Shown here in pieces: positions 7,798 to 16,930 of a stretch of DNA of 64,000 nt (position 1 is its first letter; each line of letters opens with the position of its first letter). Made by a program: the position numbers and the translations under genes. The notes below the pieces were generated by a model. That model worked only from the letters and a program-made list of their open reading frames with translations. It ran no database searches and had not been told where the DNA came from. The DNA is from Shewanella sp. UCD-KL21 (GTDB taxonomy: Bacteria; Pseudomonadota; Gammaproteobacteria; Enterobacterales; Shewanellaceae): positions 82,329 to 146,328 of the forward strand of contig NZ_MPHK01000011.1 of NCBI RefSeq assembly GCF_001957135.1, in the 5' to 3' direction.

Positions 7798-9090
7798 ATG
7801 CAAAGAGATACAATCAGTGCGCAGGATGTTGCTGTGGCAACCCAAGGTGAGCAAACTCAAGTTAAAGGCTGGAGTCGTCAAGATACTACGTGGATGCTAA
7901 GTTTATTTGGCACTGCAGTTGGTGCAGGCATTTTATTTTTACCTATTAATGCGGGTATGGGCGGTTTTTGGCCTTTAGTCATGATGGCCGTTATTATTGG
8001 TCCTATGACTTACCTTGCTCATCGCGGTTTATCTCGCTTTGTGTGTTCTTCTAAAAAACCAGGTAGTGATATTACTCAAGTGGTTGAAGAGCATTTTGGC
8101 GTAAACGCAGGTAAAGCGATTACTGTTTTATACTTCTTTGCTATTTTCCCTATTGTGCTTATTTACGGTGTTGGTATTACTAACACAGTTGATAGTTTCA
8201 TTGTCCATCAGCTAGGTTTTGCTTCTCCTCCACGTGTTCTTTTATCTGCTTTATTGATCATTGGCATGATGTCAGTGATGGTTGCGGGTGAAAAGTTCAT
8301 GTTGAAAGTGACGCAGTTTTTAGTCTACCCATTGGTCGCTATTCTGGCATTTATGTCATTTTATTTAATTCCCGATTGGAAAATGGATGCGCTACAAGTC
8401 GTGCCTTCAGCAGGTGAGTTTTTTGGTACTGTTTGGTTAACCATTCCGGTATTGATATTTGCTTTTAACCATTCTCCTGCTATTTCACAATTCTCAGTGT
8501 CACTTAAGCGTGAGCATGGCAACAATGCGGCTAAAAAAGCAGATGTAATTTTACGTAATACTTCAATGATGCTTGTGGGCTTCGTGATGCTGTTCGTATT
8601 CTCATGTGTTTTATCATTAAGCCCAGCGCAACTTGCTGAAGCTAAGAGTGAAAACTTAGCCATTCTGTCTTACTTAGCTAATGTGCATTCAAGTGGTTTT
8701 GTGAGCTACTTTGGTCCTATTATTGCGTTTATTGCGATTATTTCGTCTTTCTTTGGTCACTATTTAGGGGCAACTGAAGGCTTAAAAGGGATTATTACTA
8801 AGCAATTAAGTAGCAGTAAAAAAGATATTTCAGATACCAAAATCAACAAAGGCATTCTGGTATTTATGTTCTTAAGTATTTGGGCTGTTGCAGTTATTAA
8901 CCCAAGTATCTTAGGCATGATTGAAGCGTTAGGCGGCCCGATTATTGCGGCAATCCTTTATCTAATGCCTATGTATGCTGTACATAAAGTACCTGCGCTA
9001 AAAGCTTACCGCGGCCGCATTAGTAATGTGTTTGTGGTTATTGCTGGTTTACTTGCTATGACAGCGATTCTATTTGGCTTAATGAGCTAA
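7798..9090 (+). CDS. sdaC: Serine/H+ symporter SdaC
   Basis: This inner-membrane amino-acid permease of the HAAAP family (430 residues) has about 11 hydrophobic segments. It carries the family motif [20 protein letters not shown] at residues 36-55 and the HRGLSRF loop near 79-85. The gene starts at an ATG after AAAGGTTATTTC and is followed by the serine deaminase gene sdaA 190 bases downstream, so uptake and degradation of L-serine are encoded together. The gap to sdaA contains an 18-base direct repeat (TAATTAAGT at 9185 and 9203), and no terminator is seen there. Catabolite control through the site at 7720 is plausible. Specificity for serine rather than threonine rests on the neighbour. Confidence 0.9.
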   Translation: MQRDTISAQDVAVATQGEQTQVKGWSRQDTTWMLSLFGTAVGAGILFLPINAGMGGFWPLVMMAVIIGPMTYLAHRGLSRFVCSSKKPGSDITQVVEEHFGVNAGKAITVLYFFAIFPIVLIYGVGITNTVDSFIVHQLGFASPPRVLLSALLIIGMMSVMVAGEKFMLKVTQFLVYPLVAILAFMSFYLIPDWKMDALQVVPSAGEFFGTVWLTIPVLIFAFNHSPAISQFSVSLKREHGNNAAKKADVILRNTSMMLVGFVMLFVFSCVLSLSPAQLAEAKSENLAILSYLANVHSSGFVSYFGPIIAFIAIISSFFGHYLGATEGLKGIITKQLSSSKKDISDTKINKGILVFMFLSIWAVAVINPSILGMIEALGGPIIAAILYLMPMYAVHKVPALKAYRGRISNVFVVIAGLLAMTAILFGLMS

Positions 9091-9280
9091 ATTACTTCAA
9101 GTTTTGCTGTAGTAGAGGAGTATCTTTGATGCTCCTCTTTCCCGTTTTATCTTTCCTGTTTTAGTGTGTTGTTTTGGTGCAACTTAATTAAGTTAAATAA
9201 GCTAATTAAGTGAAATCGATGTTGATTTGACATGATAGCCAATGCCGCGCCCTTAGATACAAAAGTGATGAGGTACATCT

Positions 9281-10648
9281 ATGTTTAGTGCATTTGAAAT
9301 CTTTAAGATTGGTATTGGTCCATCAAGCTCTCATACCGTAGGCCCAATGAAAGCGGCTAATCGATTTATTGATGATTTAATCAATAAAGGGCAACTGACA
9401 CAAATTACTAAGTTTACCGTGGATGTTTACGGTTCTTTGTCACTAACGGGAAAGGGTCATCATACCGATATTGCTATTATTATGGGCTTAGCCGGTAATG
9501 AGCCTGAAACTGTGGATATTGAAGCCATTGAACCCTTCATTGCTCAAGTGGCTAAAACTCAAGAAATTATCATTGGTGATGCGATTCATCATGTGGCGTT
9601 TCCTACAGATGCATTAGTGTTTCATCCTGAAACTCTGCCATTACATGAAAATGCGATGAAGTTGCATGCTTGGATTGGTGATGACTGTGTGTACAGTAAT
9701 ACCTACTACTCCATTGGTGGCGGCTTTATTGTTGATGAAGCTGAGTTTAATCAAACTCACACGAATGGGGTAAAAGTACCTTATCACTTTAATTTTGCCG
9801 ATGAACTCATGGCGCACTGCAAAGAGTCAGGTTTAAGTATCAGTGGTTTGATGAAGCAAAACGAGCTGTGTTTTCGTACTGAAGAAGATATGTACGCAGG
9901 CTTTAGTTTAGTGTGGAAAACCATGCAAAACGCCATTGAAAAGGGCTGTCATACTGAAGGGGTGTTAGCGGGGCCGCTAAAAGTGTCACGCCGAGCGCCA
10001 GCTTTACATCGTGAACTATTGCGCAGTGAACTGTTAAGTAATGATCCAATGGAAATCATTGATTGGGTTAACTTATTTGCCTTAGCCGTTAGCGAAGAAA
10101 ATGCCGCTGGTGGCCGCGTGGTGACGTCGCCAACCAATGGCGCTGCTGGGATTATTCCTGCGGTATTAGCTTACTATAATAAGTTTATTCAAAAGGTGGG
10201 TCCTAAAGAATGCAGTCGCTACTTTTTAGCAGCAGCGGCAGTCGGCTCGCTTTATAAACGTAATGCGTCAATCTCTGGTGCTGAAGTGGGCTGTCAAGGT
10301 GAAGTCGGTGTGGCGTGTTCTATGGCGGCGGCGGGCTTGGCGGAGTTAATGGGCGGCTCACCTTCACAAGTGTGTATGGCGGCAGAAATCGGCATGGAGC
10401 ATAACCTTGGGTTAACTTGCGATCCAGTGGCAGGTCAAGTGCAAGTGCCTTGTATTGAGCGTAATGCCATAGCATCTGTTAAAGCGATTAATGCATCGCG
10501 TATGGCGCTTCGTCGTAATTCAGAGCCTCGAGTGAGCTTAGACAAAGTGATTGCGACTATGTATGAGACTGGCAAAGACATGCACTCTAAATACCGTGAA
10601 ACCAGTCAAGGCGGCTTAGCCATTAAAGTGACAAACCTTTGTGCTTGA
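9281..10648 (+). CDS. sdaA: L-serine ammonia-lyase, iron-sulfur type
   Basis: This single-chain 455-residue L-serine deaminase converts serine to pyruvate and ammonia using a [4Fe-4S] cluster. The beta domain begins with [19 protein letters not shown] (about 9-27). The catalytic alpha domain carries [18 protein letters not shown] and the cysteine ligands in [18 protein letters not shown] and QVPCIERNA. Length and order match E. coli SdaA/SdaB. It lies downstream of sdaC, which supplies the substrate. The open frame starts at an ATG preceded by GATGAGGT. It was named sdaA by convention; it could equally be called sdaB. Confidence 0.93.
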   Translation: MFSAFEIFKIGIGPSSSHTVGPMKAANRFIDDLINKGQLTQITKFTVDVYGSLSLTGKGHHTDIAIIMGLAGNEPETVDIEAIEPFIAQVAKTQEIIIGDAIHHVAFPTDALVFHPETLPLHENAMKLHAWIGDDCVYSNTYYSIGGGFIVDEAEFNQTHTNGVKVPYHFNFADELMAHCKESGLSISGLMKQNELCFRTEEDMYAGFSLVWKTMQNAIEKGCHTEGVLAGPLKVSRRAPALHRELLRSELLSNDPMEIIDWVNLFALAVSEENAAGGRVVTSPTNGAAGIIPAVLAYYNKFIQKVGPKECSRYFLAAAAVGSLYKRNASISGAEVGCQGEVGVACSMAAAGLAELMGGSPSQVCMAAEIGMEHNLGLTCDPVAGQVQVPCIERNAIASVKAINASRMALRRNSEPRVSLDKVIATMYETGKDMHSKYRETSQGGLAIKVTNLCA

Positions 10649-10653
10649 TTTTT

Positions 10654-10692
10654 AGCTTGAAATCACAGCTTGAAATCACAACTTGAAGCGTC
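10654..10692 (+). repeat. 13-base tandem repeat after sdaA
   Basis: AGCTTGAAATCAC occurs at 10654-10666 and exactly again at 10667-10679, with a third degenerate copy at 10680-10692. The unit resembles the last codons of sdaA (GTGCTTGA), so it may have arisen by duplication across the stop codon. Confidence 0.75.
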
Positions 10693-10723
10693 ATTAATTA
10701 ATTTATTGAACTGATGTCATGAT

Positions 10724-10751
10724 AAAAAGGCTTTCATTTGAAAGCCTTTTT
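10724..10751. terminator. Bidirectional terminator between sdaA and the GNAT gene
   Basis: AAAAAGGCTTTCA (10724-10736) pairs perfectly with 10739-10751. A-rich and T-rich flanks lie on both sides, so it can serve sdaA (plus) and the convergent GNAT gene (minus). Confidence 0.92.
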
Positions 10752-10780
10752 TATTGAGATTTTTTGATATTTAGCGCTGA

Positions 10781-11236
10781 TTAGTTAGCTTCTGGAAGCT
10801 GTTCAAACATCAAATAATGGCTTTGCTCCATGCCGAGTGCCTTATAGGTTTGCTGGGCGGCATGATTATCATGCTCTACATATAATCTGAAACTAGCCGC
10901 GCCGCCCATGTCCTCAGCCATTGCTTTTACTTGCTGGTAAAGCTTGCCATAAATCCCTTGGCGACGATTTTGCGGACGGATATACACGCTTTGGATCCAG
11001 CAATAGTTAGTTGCGCGCCAATCACTCCACTCAAGGGTGACCATTAATGACCCCACGATGTCTCCATCAATTTCAGCCACTAAATAAAAGCCTTTTTCGG
11101 GGCTGTTTAGCATAGTGCTCACCCCTTTGGTGAGTTGCTCATTATCCAAGTGTAGTTGCTCTGTTTCCATTGCCATCGCTTGGTTAAATGCAACTAATGC
11201 TGCTAAGTCAGTATCTTGGCCTTTTCTAATTTTCAT
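10781..11236 (-). CDS. GNAT-family N-acetyltransferase
   Basis: The 151-residue protein has the Gcn5-related fold. It shows strand FYLVAEIDGDIVGSLMV, strand 4 IQSVYIRPQNRR, the acetyl-CoA loop RRQGIYGKLYQQV (the usual RxxGxG/A as RRQGIYG, about 92-98), and the late ASFRLYVEHDNHAAQQTYKALGM segment that marks motif B. It should transfer an acetyl group from acetyl-CoA to an amine, but the substrate cannot be read from the sequence. It converges on sdaA and is transcribed alone. Confidence 0.85.
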   Translation of the reverse strand: MKIRKGQDTDLAALVAFNQAMAMETEQLHLDNEQLTKGVSTMLNSPEKGFYLVAEIDGDIVGSLMVTLEWSDWRATNYCWIQSVYIRPQNRRQGIYGKLYQQVKAMAEDMGGAASFRLYVEHDNHAAQQTYKALGMEQSHYLMFEQLPEAN

Positions 11237-11334
11237 TGTGGGTCCTTGATGTAAAAATAGTGCTAATTTTTGTTCGACTAAAGTCTAAGCTGCTATGCTT
11301 AATAATCATACTTGTTTTGTTTTAGGAGGCGGTT

Positions 11335-11721
11335 ATGAGCAAGTCAAAATCAAAAAACAAGTCAATAAATAAGGTCGATGTGGTCATGGATACACCGCCA
11401 TATCGATATTATAAATTTCGTGTCATACGCTATATGTCGCATCCTAATCGGCAGCATCTAGCTCATGCTACTACAGTAAAATCGCTTTCACAGCCTTCGA
11501 TTAACCATTTGTTTCACTTTATCCTCACCATAGCCACCTTTGGTAGTTGGGGTATTGTCTGGTGGTGGTTAATCTTAAAATCTCGTGGTAAACAGGATAA
11601 CTTTCTTGCAGGTTTTGATGATGACTATTGGAGTTATTTAATCGAAAGAGAACGCCCGCCGGCGGCACTCTATTCCTTGAAGATTGGCGACGTTAATAAT
11701 GAGAGTGTTTTTGAAGCTTAG
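11335..11721 (+). CDS. Uncharacterised single-span membrane protein
   Basis: I do not recognise this 128-residue protein. It opens with a very basic, lysine- and serine-rich stretch (MSKSKSKNKSINK) and has a tyrosine/arginine-rich segment (PPYRYYKFRVIRYM). One membrane span at about 58-81 contains HFILTIATFGSWGIVWWWLI. The acidic C-terminal tail includes FDDDYWSYLI. A strong Shine-Dalgarno (TAGGAGG) precedes the ATG at 11335, which argues for real expression. The tryptophan-rich hydrophobic core resembles small membrane domains found in many unrelated envelope proteins; that is only a resemblance. It is a stand-alone gene. Confidence 0.7.
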   Translation: MSKSKSKNKSINKVDVVMDTPPYRYYKFRVIRYMSHPNRQHLAHATTVKSLSQPSINHLFHFILTIATFGSWGIVWWWLILKSRGKQDNFLAGFDDDYWSYLIERERPPAALYSLKIGDVNNESVFEA

Positions 11722-11822
11722 GTGTTAATTGGGCTTACTGCTAGGTTAAATGAGGTTGCGAAATAATAACAAAAAGTCAGCTTTAATAACACTGGATATC
11801 TTATAGCAAAGAGACTTGTTTT

Positions 11823-11843
11823 AAATGAGCTAGATTACCTCAT
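11823..11843. promoter_or_regulatory. CRP-like site / inverted repeat upstream of the symporter gene
   Basis: AAATGAGCTAGAT (11823-11835) is identical to 13 bases upstream of sdaC. Here AATGAG is mirrored by CTCATT (ending about 11844) with a 9-base spacer. The site is 150 bases before the gene start. No gene is seen in 11722-11994. Confidence 0.35.
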
Positions 11844-11994
11844 TCCACATATTAGTCATGCTAGTATGCTTCGCTGATTTTTATGCGGATTTTTTACACT
11901 TTCCCTGGTGGAATATTGAAAATAGTTTCGGATATGAATAACTACAGCGAATGTCATTACTCAACCCTACAAAATAATTCAAAAGGTTTCTTAA

Positions 11995-13335
11995 ATGTCA
12001 AAACATGCTCCTTCTCTTCTCGGTCGAGGTTGGTCTCGCTGGATGTCAGTTCCTTTGTGGTTACAAATCCTCATTGGTATGGTGCTAGGTATCATAGCCG
12101 GGATAAGCCTAGGTGAAGATGCCAACTATTTAAAACCCATTGGTACTTTGTTTGTAAATACCATCAAAATGTTAATTATTCCTTTGGTATTTTGCTCGCT
12201 CATTGTTGGTGTGACCTCTATGCAGGACACGGCGAAAATGGGCCGAATTGGCTTTAAGTCTTTTGCCTTTTATTTAGGCACCACTTCGATTGCTATCAGT
12301 ATTGGCCTGCTTGTGGGTTATATCATGCAACCAGGTGCAGGGCTTAGCCTTGAAAGTGCTGAAGTTGCTGCCGATTTAACAGCTGCGCCAACGCTAATGG
12401 AGACCTTAATTAATATTGTGCCGACTAACCCAGTAGCAGCTTTAGCCAGTGGCCAAATTTTACAGGTAATTGTTTTTGCTGTGGCTTTAGGTGTTTCGTT
12501 AGTTCTGATTGGTGAGCGTGGTAAGCCTGCTATTCGTCTATTTGAAAGCTTAGCAGAAGCTATGTACAAACTAACTGACATGGTAATGAAGTTAGCGCCA
12601 TATGGTGTGTTTGGTTTAATGGCATGGGTTGCTGGTGAGTATGGCTTAGATATGTTGATGCCATTAATTAAGGTTATCGTCGCGGTATACTTGGGCTGTG
12701 CATTACATGTATTAGGTTTTTACAGTGTAGTGTTAACTGTGTTTGGCAAGCTAAACCCATTACAGTTCTTTAAAGGTATTGCTAATGCCATTGCGGTGGC
12801 ATTTACTACCTCAAGTTCAGCAGGAACCTTACCTGCAAGTATGAAGTGCGCCAGTGAAAATTTAGGCATAAATAAGAAGATTTCAAGCTTTGTGCTGCCG
12901 CTTGGAACCACCATTAATATGGATGGTACTGCACTTTATCAGGGCGTAACCGCATTATTTGTAGCCCAAGCCTTTGGTATTGATTTAACTTGGGTCGATT
13001 ATATTACTATCATTTTGACTGCGACATTGGCATCTATCGGTACAGCGGGCGTGCCTGGTGCGGGTCTGGTGATGTTAACCTTGGTGCTGACAACGGTAGG
13101 CTTACCTCTTGAAGGCGTGGCTATTATTGCCGGTATCGACAGAATTTTAGATATGGCGCGAACGGTGGTTAACGTATCTGGTGATCTAGTGGCAACCACC
13201 ATTATTGCCCGTTCTGAAGATGAGCTGGATGTTGAGCATTACAATGCGGATATGGAGCAGTCTGCAGTTATTGTGCAGCAGGCGGAAACTGAGTTACAAC
13301 AAAGTGAGGCGGCTCAGGTAAAAACACCTAGCTAA
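11995..13335 (+). CDS. Dicarboxylate/amino acid:cation symporter (DAACS family)
   Basis: The 446-residue integral membrane protein belongs to the GltP/DctA/GltS-type glutamate transporter family. Diagnostic segments are MLIIPLVFCSLIVGV, the serine-rich hairpin TTSSSAGTLPASM (HP1), the NMDGTALYQG motif of TM7 (about 304-313), the HP2 region GTAGVPGAGLVML, and the substrate-binding TM8 DRILDMARTVVNVSGD. The DRxxDMxRTxxNVxGD wording suits acidic amino acids or C4-dicarboxylates. Which of glutamate, aspartate or dicarboxylates it carries is unresolved. The C-terminal tail is acidic and Gln-rich. It stands alone, with a strong terminator downstream and a CRP-like site upstream. Confidence 0.9.
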   Translation: MSKHAPSLLGRGWSRWMSVPLWLQILIGMVLGIIAGISLGEDANYLKPIGTLFVNTIKMLIIPLVFCSLIVGVTSMQDTAKMGRIGFKSFAFYLGTTSIAISIGLLVGYIMQPGAGLSLESAEVAADLTAAPTLMETLINIVPTNPVAALASGQILQVIVFAVALGVSLVLIGERGKPAIRLFESLAEAMYKLTDMVMKLAPYGVFGLMAWVAGEYGLDMLMPLIKVIVAVYLGCALHVLGFYSVVLTVFGKLNPLQFFKGIANAIAVAFTTSSSAGTLPASMKCASENLGINKKISSFVLPLGTTINMDGTALYQGVTALFVAQAFGIDLTWVDYITIILTATLASIGTAGVPGAGLVMLTLVLTTVGLPLEGVAIIAGIDRILDMARTVVNVSGDLVATTIIARSEDELDVEHYNADMEQSAVIVQQAETELQQSEAAQVKTPS

Positions 13336-13358
13336 GCCATTGAGTTAACGATTGATAC

Positions 13359-13390
13359 AAAAAGAGTGAAGCCATGGCTTCACTCTTTTT
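13359..13390. terminator. Bidirectional terminator after the symporter gene
   Basis: A perfect 15-base stem (13359-13373 with 13376-13390, core GAGTGAAGCC) has A and T runs on its two sides. It serves the plus-strand symporter and the convergent META-domain gene. Confidence 0.93.
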
Positions 13391-13413
13391 TATATATTAA
13401 AGCCAATTAAAAT

Positions 13414-13830
13414 CTAGTCTTGTTTGACTAAGACTAGCAATGTGGCGCCATCTTCAGACTTCAGTAATAACTTACCCGATGCCGATTGCTTAATGTTACT
13501 GACTAGTGGCATTGCTTTCATAATATCTTGTTCTTGCTGCATCAATACTTCAACACAAGCCATTCTAGTGGTGCCGGCAGGCGTTAATGACAGTAGATCT
13601 TGCTGTTGGCTATAGTCACCAAAGAAGCGGTTACAACTGTTGTTGCCGGATAATTTACCTTCTTCAGCAAAGGTGATTTGGGCTGGACTATTATCAATCA
13701 CCGGATTAGACAAGGCGGTTTCAATATGCCAACTGCCAAGTAAGTTCACAGCTTCCACTTGTGGCGGGGTACTTTGACAAGCACTAAGTCCAAATATAAC
13801 GAAACAAGCACCAAAGAGGGGTTTGAACAT
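13414..13830 (-). CDS. META-domain lipoprotein (HslJ-like)
   Basis: The product begins with a lipoprotein signal (MFKPLFGACFVIFGLSAC, lipobox GLSAC) and should be lipid-anchored after cleavage. The mature part is a META domain: LLGSWHIE, FAEEGKLSGNNSCNRFFGDY, and LTPAGTTRMACVEVLMQQEQD. This is the pattern of HslJ and related heat-shock or stress lipoproteins of unknown mechanism. I favour the ATG at 13830, which gives a compact signal peptide with GGAAAT upstream; the frame stays open to an ATG at 13839 and a TTG at 13845. It is about 138 residues, normal for a single META domain. Confidence 0.85.
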   Translation of the reverse strand: MFKPLFGACFVIFGLSACQSTPPQVEAVNLLGSWHIETALSNPVIDNSPAQITFAEEGKLSGNNSCNRFFGDYSQQQDLLSLTPAGTTRMACVEVLMQQEQDIMKAMPLVSNIKQSASGKLLLKSEDGATLLVLVKQD

Positions 13831-14020
13831 GAGAGGCATTTCCAAATAGGGTCATCAATATCCTTAGTATATACTGAGTTTAAGTAATATTTTTATCTTG
13901 AATAATAATTAATGAAAATATTGAATGTAGCATTAAAGAGTAAGGTGGCTGCAATGACATGCAGTATCATATCGGTATCTGACGATATACTCACGAGATC
14001 AGCCAGTAAGAGTTATTTAA

Positions 14021-14248
14021 ATGAATAAAATTTTTAAGATATTGCATTCGCTAGGTTTGTTAGCTGTTGCTGCAGGTGCGGGCCTGTATTTATTTACTGA
14101 AATGGCAAACCAAGTCTCTGGGATGTTATTGATTGCCAGCTTAATTGGGATTGGTTTTGTGATTATGGCCCCTTACCCGATAGCGTTAGTTTTTGGCTGG
14201 GCACAGAAACAGCAACCTAATTCAGTTGATGATGAGCAGAATAAATGA
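14021..14248 (+). CDS. Small two-span membrane protein
   Basis: This 75-residue protein has two hydrophobic segments (about 9-28 and 33-57, the second containing MLLIASLIGIGFVIMAPY) and a charged C-terminus (VDDEQNK). I recognise no family. Its stop codon overlaps the start of the next gene in an ATGA, so the two are translationally coupled. That supports it being real and functionally linked to the acetyltransferase. Confidence 0.7.
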   Translation: MNKIFKILHSLGLLAVAAGAGLYLFTEMANQVSGMLLIASLIGIGFVIMAPYPIALVFGWAQKQQPNSVDDEQNK

Positions 14249-14799
14249 CCGTTAGTTATCGATTAGCGCAAATAAAAGATGCGGCAGAAATCGCCCAACT
14301 TGAACTGACGCATCTGCATGATGAATTAGGCGCAGAGACTCAAGCGATGACTGGTCAAAGCTTCTCACAGCAACAAATATTAACCCTGATAAATCAGGGG
14401 TGGATTATGTTGGCTGTGATAGAAGGTAATATCATTGGCTATGTGATTGCCGGCCCGTGGTCTATTTTTAAGTCTTGGCCTATCTATCAAGCGATATTAA
14501 AGCGCATACCCAGTATCGAAATGGGTTATAGCCGTTTGTCTGAGAGTAACAGTTGCCAATATGGTCCTATTTGGATCCATCGCAATCATCGCGGCCAAGG
14601 CATTTTTGAACAACTGGTTAGTCAGTTAGCAAGGCATGTAGGCAAAAAGTTATCTTATATGGTCACCTTCATTGCTGAAGATAATGCATTATCATTTGCC
14701 GCGCATACCCGTAAGGCATCGATGGAAGTAGTCGATTATTTTGGCTTTCAGCAGCGTGATTACTATTTGTTAGTACTTGCTGTGAGTGCCAGCTATTAG
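14245..14799 (+). CDS. GNAT-family N-acetyltransferase
   Basis: The 184-residue GNAT protein has YRLAQIKDAAEIAQLELTHL at the N-terminus and strand WIMLAVIEGNIIGYVIAG. The acetyl-CoA segment is YGPIWIHRNHRGQGIFEQLV (RGQG loop near 115-118), and FGFQQRDYYLLVL closes the fold. It overlaps the preceding small membrane-protein gene by four bases. The substrate is unknown. Confidence 0.82.
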   Translation: MTVSYRLAQIKDAAEIAQLELTHLHDELGAETQAMTGQSFSQQQILTLINQGWIMLAVIEGNIIGYVIAGPWSIFKSWPIYQAILKRIPSIEMGYSRLSESNSCQYGPIWIHRNHRGQGIFEQLVSQLARHVGKKLSYMVTFIAEDNALSFAAHTRKASMEVVDYFGFQQRDYYLLVLAVSASY

Positions 14800-14893
14800 C
14801 AGTGCTTGATGACATAAAGCACTGCTAGTTTAAGTAGCAGGCCTGTTTGAGTTTATATGTACTTAAACTTAATACATTATTAATGAGGTTTAA

Positions 14894-15268
14894 ATGGAAC
14901 AAATAACAGCCGCGCAATTTGATGATTTATTTGCCGCCTACTTACCTTTAAGGTTATCGGCATTTGAAAACCTCAAAATAGTAGCCGGGGTATTGGCGGC
15001 AAATGGGTGTGAATTTGAGGCTTATGAAATCAAGGCTCAGCTTGAGTCAAATAGCGATACTCAAGCAGCGCAATTAATCTATGGGGTAAAGTGGCTGCAA
15101 CAGTGGATTAGCTGTGGACGCACTAATGGTTATCAACAGCCGATTTTGCTTATTGAGGATGCCGCCCTAATAGAGTTAGCAACTGCCGTTAAGATCACGG
15201 TACCTATTTTGTCATTGCAACAAATTTCATTCATGTGCGTGGAAACCGCACATTTTGACCATTGCTAG
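14894..15268 (+). CDS. Hypothetical protein
   Basis: I do not recognise this 124-residue protein. It is soluble-looking and mostly helical in composition, with an acidic N-terminal half (MEQITAAQFDDLFAAY) and a C-terminal IPILSLQQ-type hydrophobic strand pattern; it ends in Cys. TTAATGAGGTTTAA before the ATG is a reasonable ribosome-binding site. It stands alone between a plus-strand GNAT gene and a convergent GNAT gene. Codon use looks like that of its neighbours. Confidence 0.6.
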   Translation: MEQITAAQFDDLFAAYLPLRLSAFENLKIVAGVLAANGCEFEAYEIKAQLESNSDTQAAQLIYGVKWLQQWISCGRTNGYQQPILLIEDAALIELATAVKITVPILSLQQISFMCVETAHFDHC

Positions 15269-15315
15269 TTTGTTCTTTGTGGCAAGCTTATCCGTTGATT
15301 ACATTATCTAGTTAG

Positions 15316-15354
15316 CGCAAATGACTCTCGCAAATGACTCGAGTAAATAACTGG
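15316..15354. repeat. 13-base tandem repeat
   Basis: CGCAAATGACTCT (15316-15328) and CGCAAATGACTCG (15329-15341) are followed by a weaker third unit AGTAAATAACTGG (15342-15354). It sits between two convergent stop codons. Confidence 0.75.
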
Positions 15355-15363
15355 CTCAGATAA

Positions 15364-15894
15364 CTAAAGCGTTTGTCGCCTCATTAACACTAATGGTTTT
15401 TGCGCTAAATGGTGCTTTAGATAAAGTTGCTGAATGTCATTAACCGCCAGTTGTACTTTTACAAAGCCATGTTGTTGATAAAAATGACTTAGGTGAGGCA
15501 AAGCGAAAACGTAGCAATCATTTGCTTGTAGTTCTGGAGTAATGAATTCAAGTAACTTGTGGGCCAAGCCTTGGCCGCGATGCTCACTGGACACCACAAG
15601 ACCGGTAATTAATTGCCATTGTCCCACCGGTTTAATTCTGATGGCGGCGATAATGTTATTTGCCCTTGGGCGATTTACGTCAGTGCTAGCGTTAGTGTCA
15701 CCGCTGTGATGCATTTCAGCGCTAACCTGATTGTCACTGCTAATAATTGCAATTTTGTCTTTTAATGTGGGTTTCGAGTACGGCATTTGTTGGCGGTACA
15801 GCTGTTTTAATGCCGACCACTGTAGCTGTTGAAGACGGATCATTTGCATTGCCGGATCTGATGGTTCAGTAACGATCCATTGAGTTTGTTGCAT
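15364..15894 (-). CDS. GNAT-family N-acetyltransferase
   Basis: The C-terminal half shows the GNAT core: ANNIIAAIRIKPV, WQLITGLVVSSEHRGQGLAHKLLEFI (acetyl-CoA loop HRGQGLA) and HLSHFYQQHGFVKV. The N-terminal half, including an Asn/Asp/Ser-rich segment (SAEMHHSGDTNASTDVN), is not conserved in the family and may be a loop insertion. I choose the ATG at 15894 because AAAAGG precedes it. The frame extends to 15933, but that start has no ribosome-binding site. The substrate is unknown. The 364 bases beyond the gene (15895-16258) hold no gene I can support. Confidence 0.8.
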   Translation of the reverse strand: MQQTQWIVTEPSDPAMQMIRLQQLQWSALKQLYRQQMPYSKPTLKDKIAIISSDNQVSAEMHHSGDTNASTDVNRPRANNIIAAIRIKPVGQWQLITGLVVSSEHRGQGLAHKLLEFITPELQANDCYVFALPHLSHFYQQHGFVKVQLAVNDIQQLYLKHHLAQKPLVLMRRQTL

Positions 15895-16258
15895 GTCACG
15901 CCTTTTCAGTTTGCTGTTGTATTCTTCATTCATAAAAAGTCATTGAGCCTTAAACATAGGGCATTTAAGTCCTATAACTCCCCCTTTAAGTGCTTGGCAG
16001 AAGCATATTAGCAAATTTAATGACAGATTAAGATGGTGACGAGGTTTACTGAGTCAGTCTAATGGCTGATTTGATATGTTAATGGAATGTTTGTTGCTAT
16101 GGTGGTTGAAATGGGCTTGTTTGAATAATAGCTGAATGCTAGTTTACTGGGTTATTATTTCAACATGCTGTTTTTGTTTGCTTTTAATGCATCACTATTT
16201 TTTGTGTTTATACGCAAGCTACACTTATTTGATTAGTCGAGATACGGTTGGAAAACTC

Positions 16259-16858
16259 ATGATATTGTCGCCACAACAGCTGAGCAATCAGCAAATGTAT
16301 AAATTATTGATTGGCGGTGTCAGTCCTAGACCCATTGCTTGGGTTTCTACTGTATCGCTTGAAGGGGTTGCTAATCTTGCGCCTTTTTCGTTTTTCACAG
16401 TGGCAAGCGCCAATCCACCGGTGCTGTGCTTTAATCCTATGGGGGCGGATGAAGGTAAAGAGAAAGATACCTTAGTTAATATTCGCCAGCAGCAAGAGTT
16501 TGTGATCAACACTGTGAGCTATCAAGACTTGGCTGCCATGAATCAAACCTGTCATCAAGTCGCGGCAGATGTTGATGAATTTGACTATGCCAGTATTGAA
16601 AAAGTCGCCGCCACAAACGTTGCCCCTAGTTTAGTAAAACAAGCCCTAATTAGCTTTGAATGTAAACTCAATCAGATTATCGATCTAGGCCATGGGCCGC
16701 AGTCGGGCCATTTGGTGTTAGGTGATGTCGTCGCGATCCATGTCAGAGATGACATTATTGATGATTTTAGAATCGACAGTGACAAATTAGATGTTATCGG
16801 AAGAATGGCCGGTAGCGATTACTGCTTAACGAGAGAGAAAGTTAACCTCACACGTTAA
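16259..16858 (+). CDS. Flavin reductase-like FMN-binding protein
   Basis: The 199-residue protein from the ATG at 16259 matches the flavin-reductase/DIM6-NTAB family: LLIGGVSPRPIAWVSTVS (about 19-36), NLAPFSFFTVASANPPVLCFNP (the FMN phosphate-binding region), EFVINTVSY and SFECKLNQII. Members bind FMN and often pass electrons from NAD(P)H to a monooxygenase or other acceptor, but no partner is encoded nearby. The start is set by the conserved domain and by GGTTGGAAAA upstream. The open frame reaches back to 16136, but those extra residues are hydrophobic and unlike the family. Confidence 0.85.
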   Translation: MILSPQQLSNQQMYKLLIGGVSPRPIAWVSTVSLEGVANLAPFSFFTVASANPPVLCFNPMGADEGKEKDTLVNIRQQQEFVINTVSYQDLAAMNQTCHQVAADVDEFDYASIEKVAATNVAPSLVKQALISFECKLNQIIDLGHGPQSGHLVLGDVVAIHVRDDIIDDFRIDSDKLDVIGRMAGSDYCLTREKVNLTR

Positions 16859-16882
16859 TTCGATGATTGAATCGCAGCCATA

Positions 16883-16908
16883 AAAAAACCGTCAAATGAC
16901 GGTTTTTT
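16883..16908. terminator. Bidirectional terminator between the flavin reductase-like gene and metK
   Basis: The stem AAAAAACCGTC / GACGGTTTTTT with an AAAT loop lies between two convergent genes (ends at 16858 and 16931). Confidence 0.93.
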
Positions 16909-16930
16909 GTGCTGAATTTACTTGAACGAA

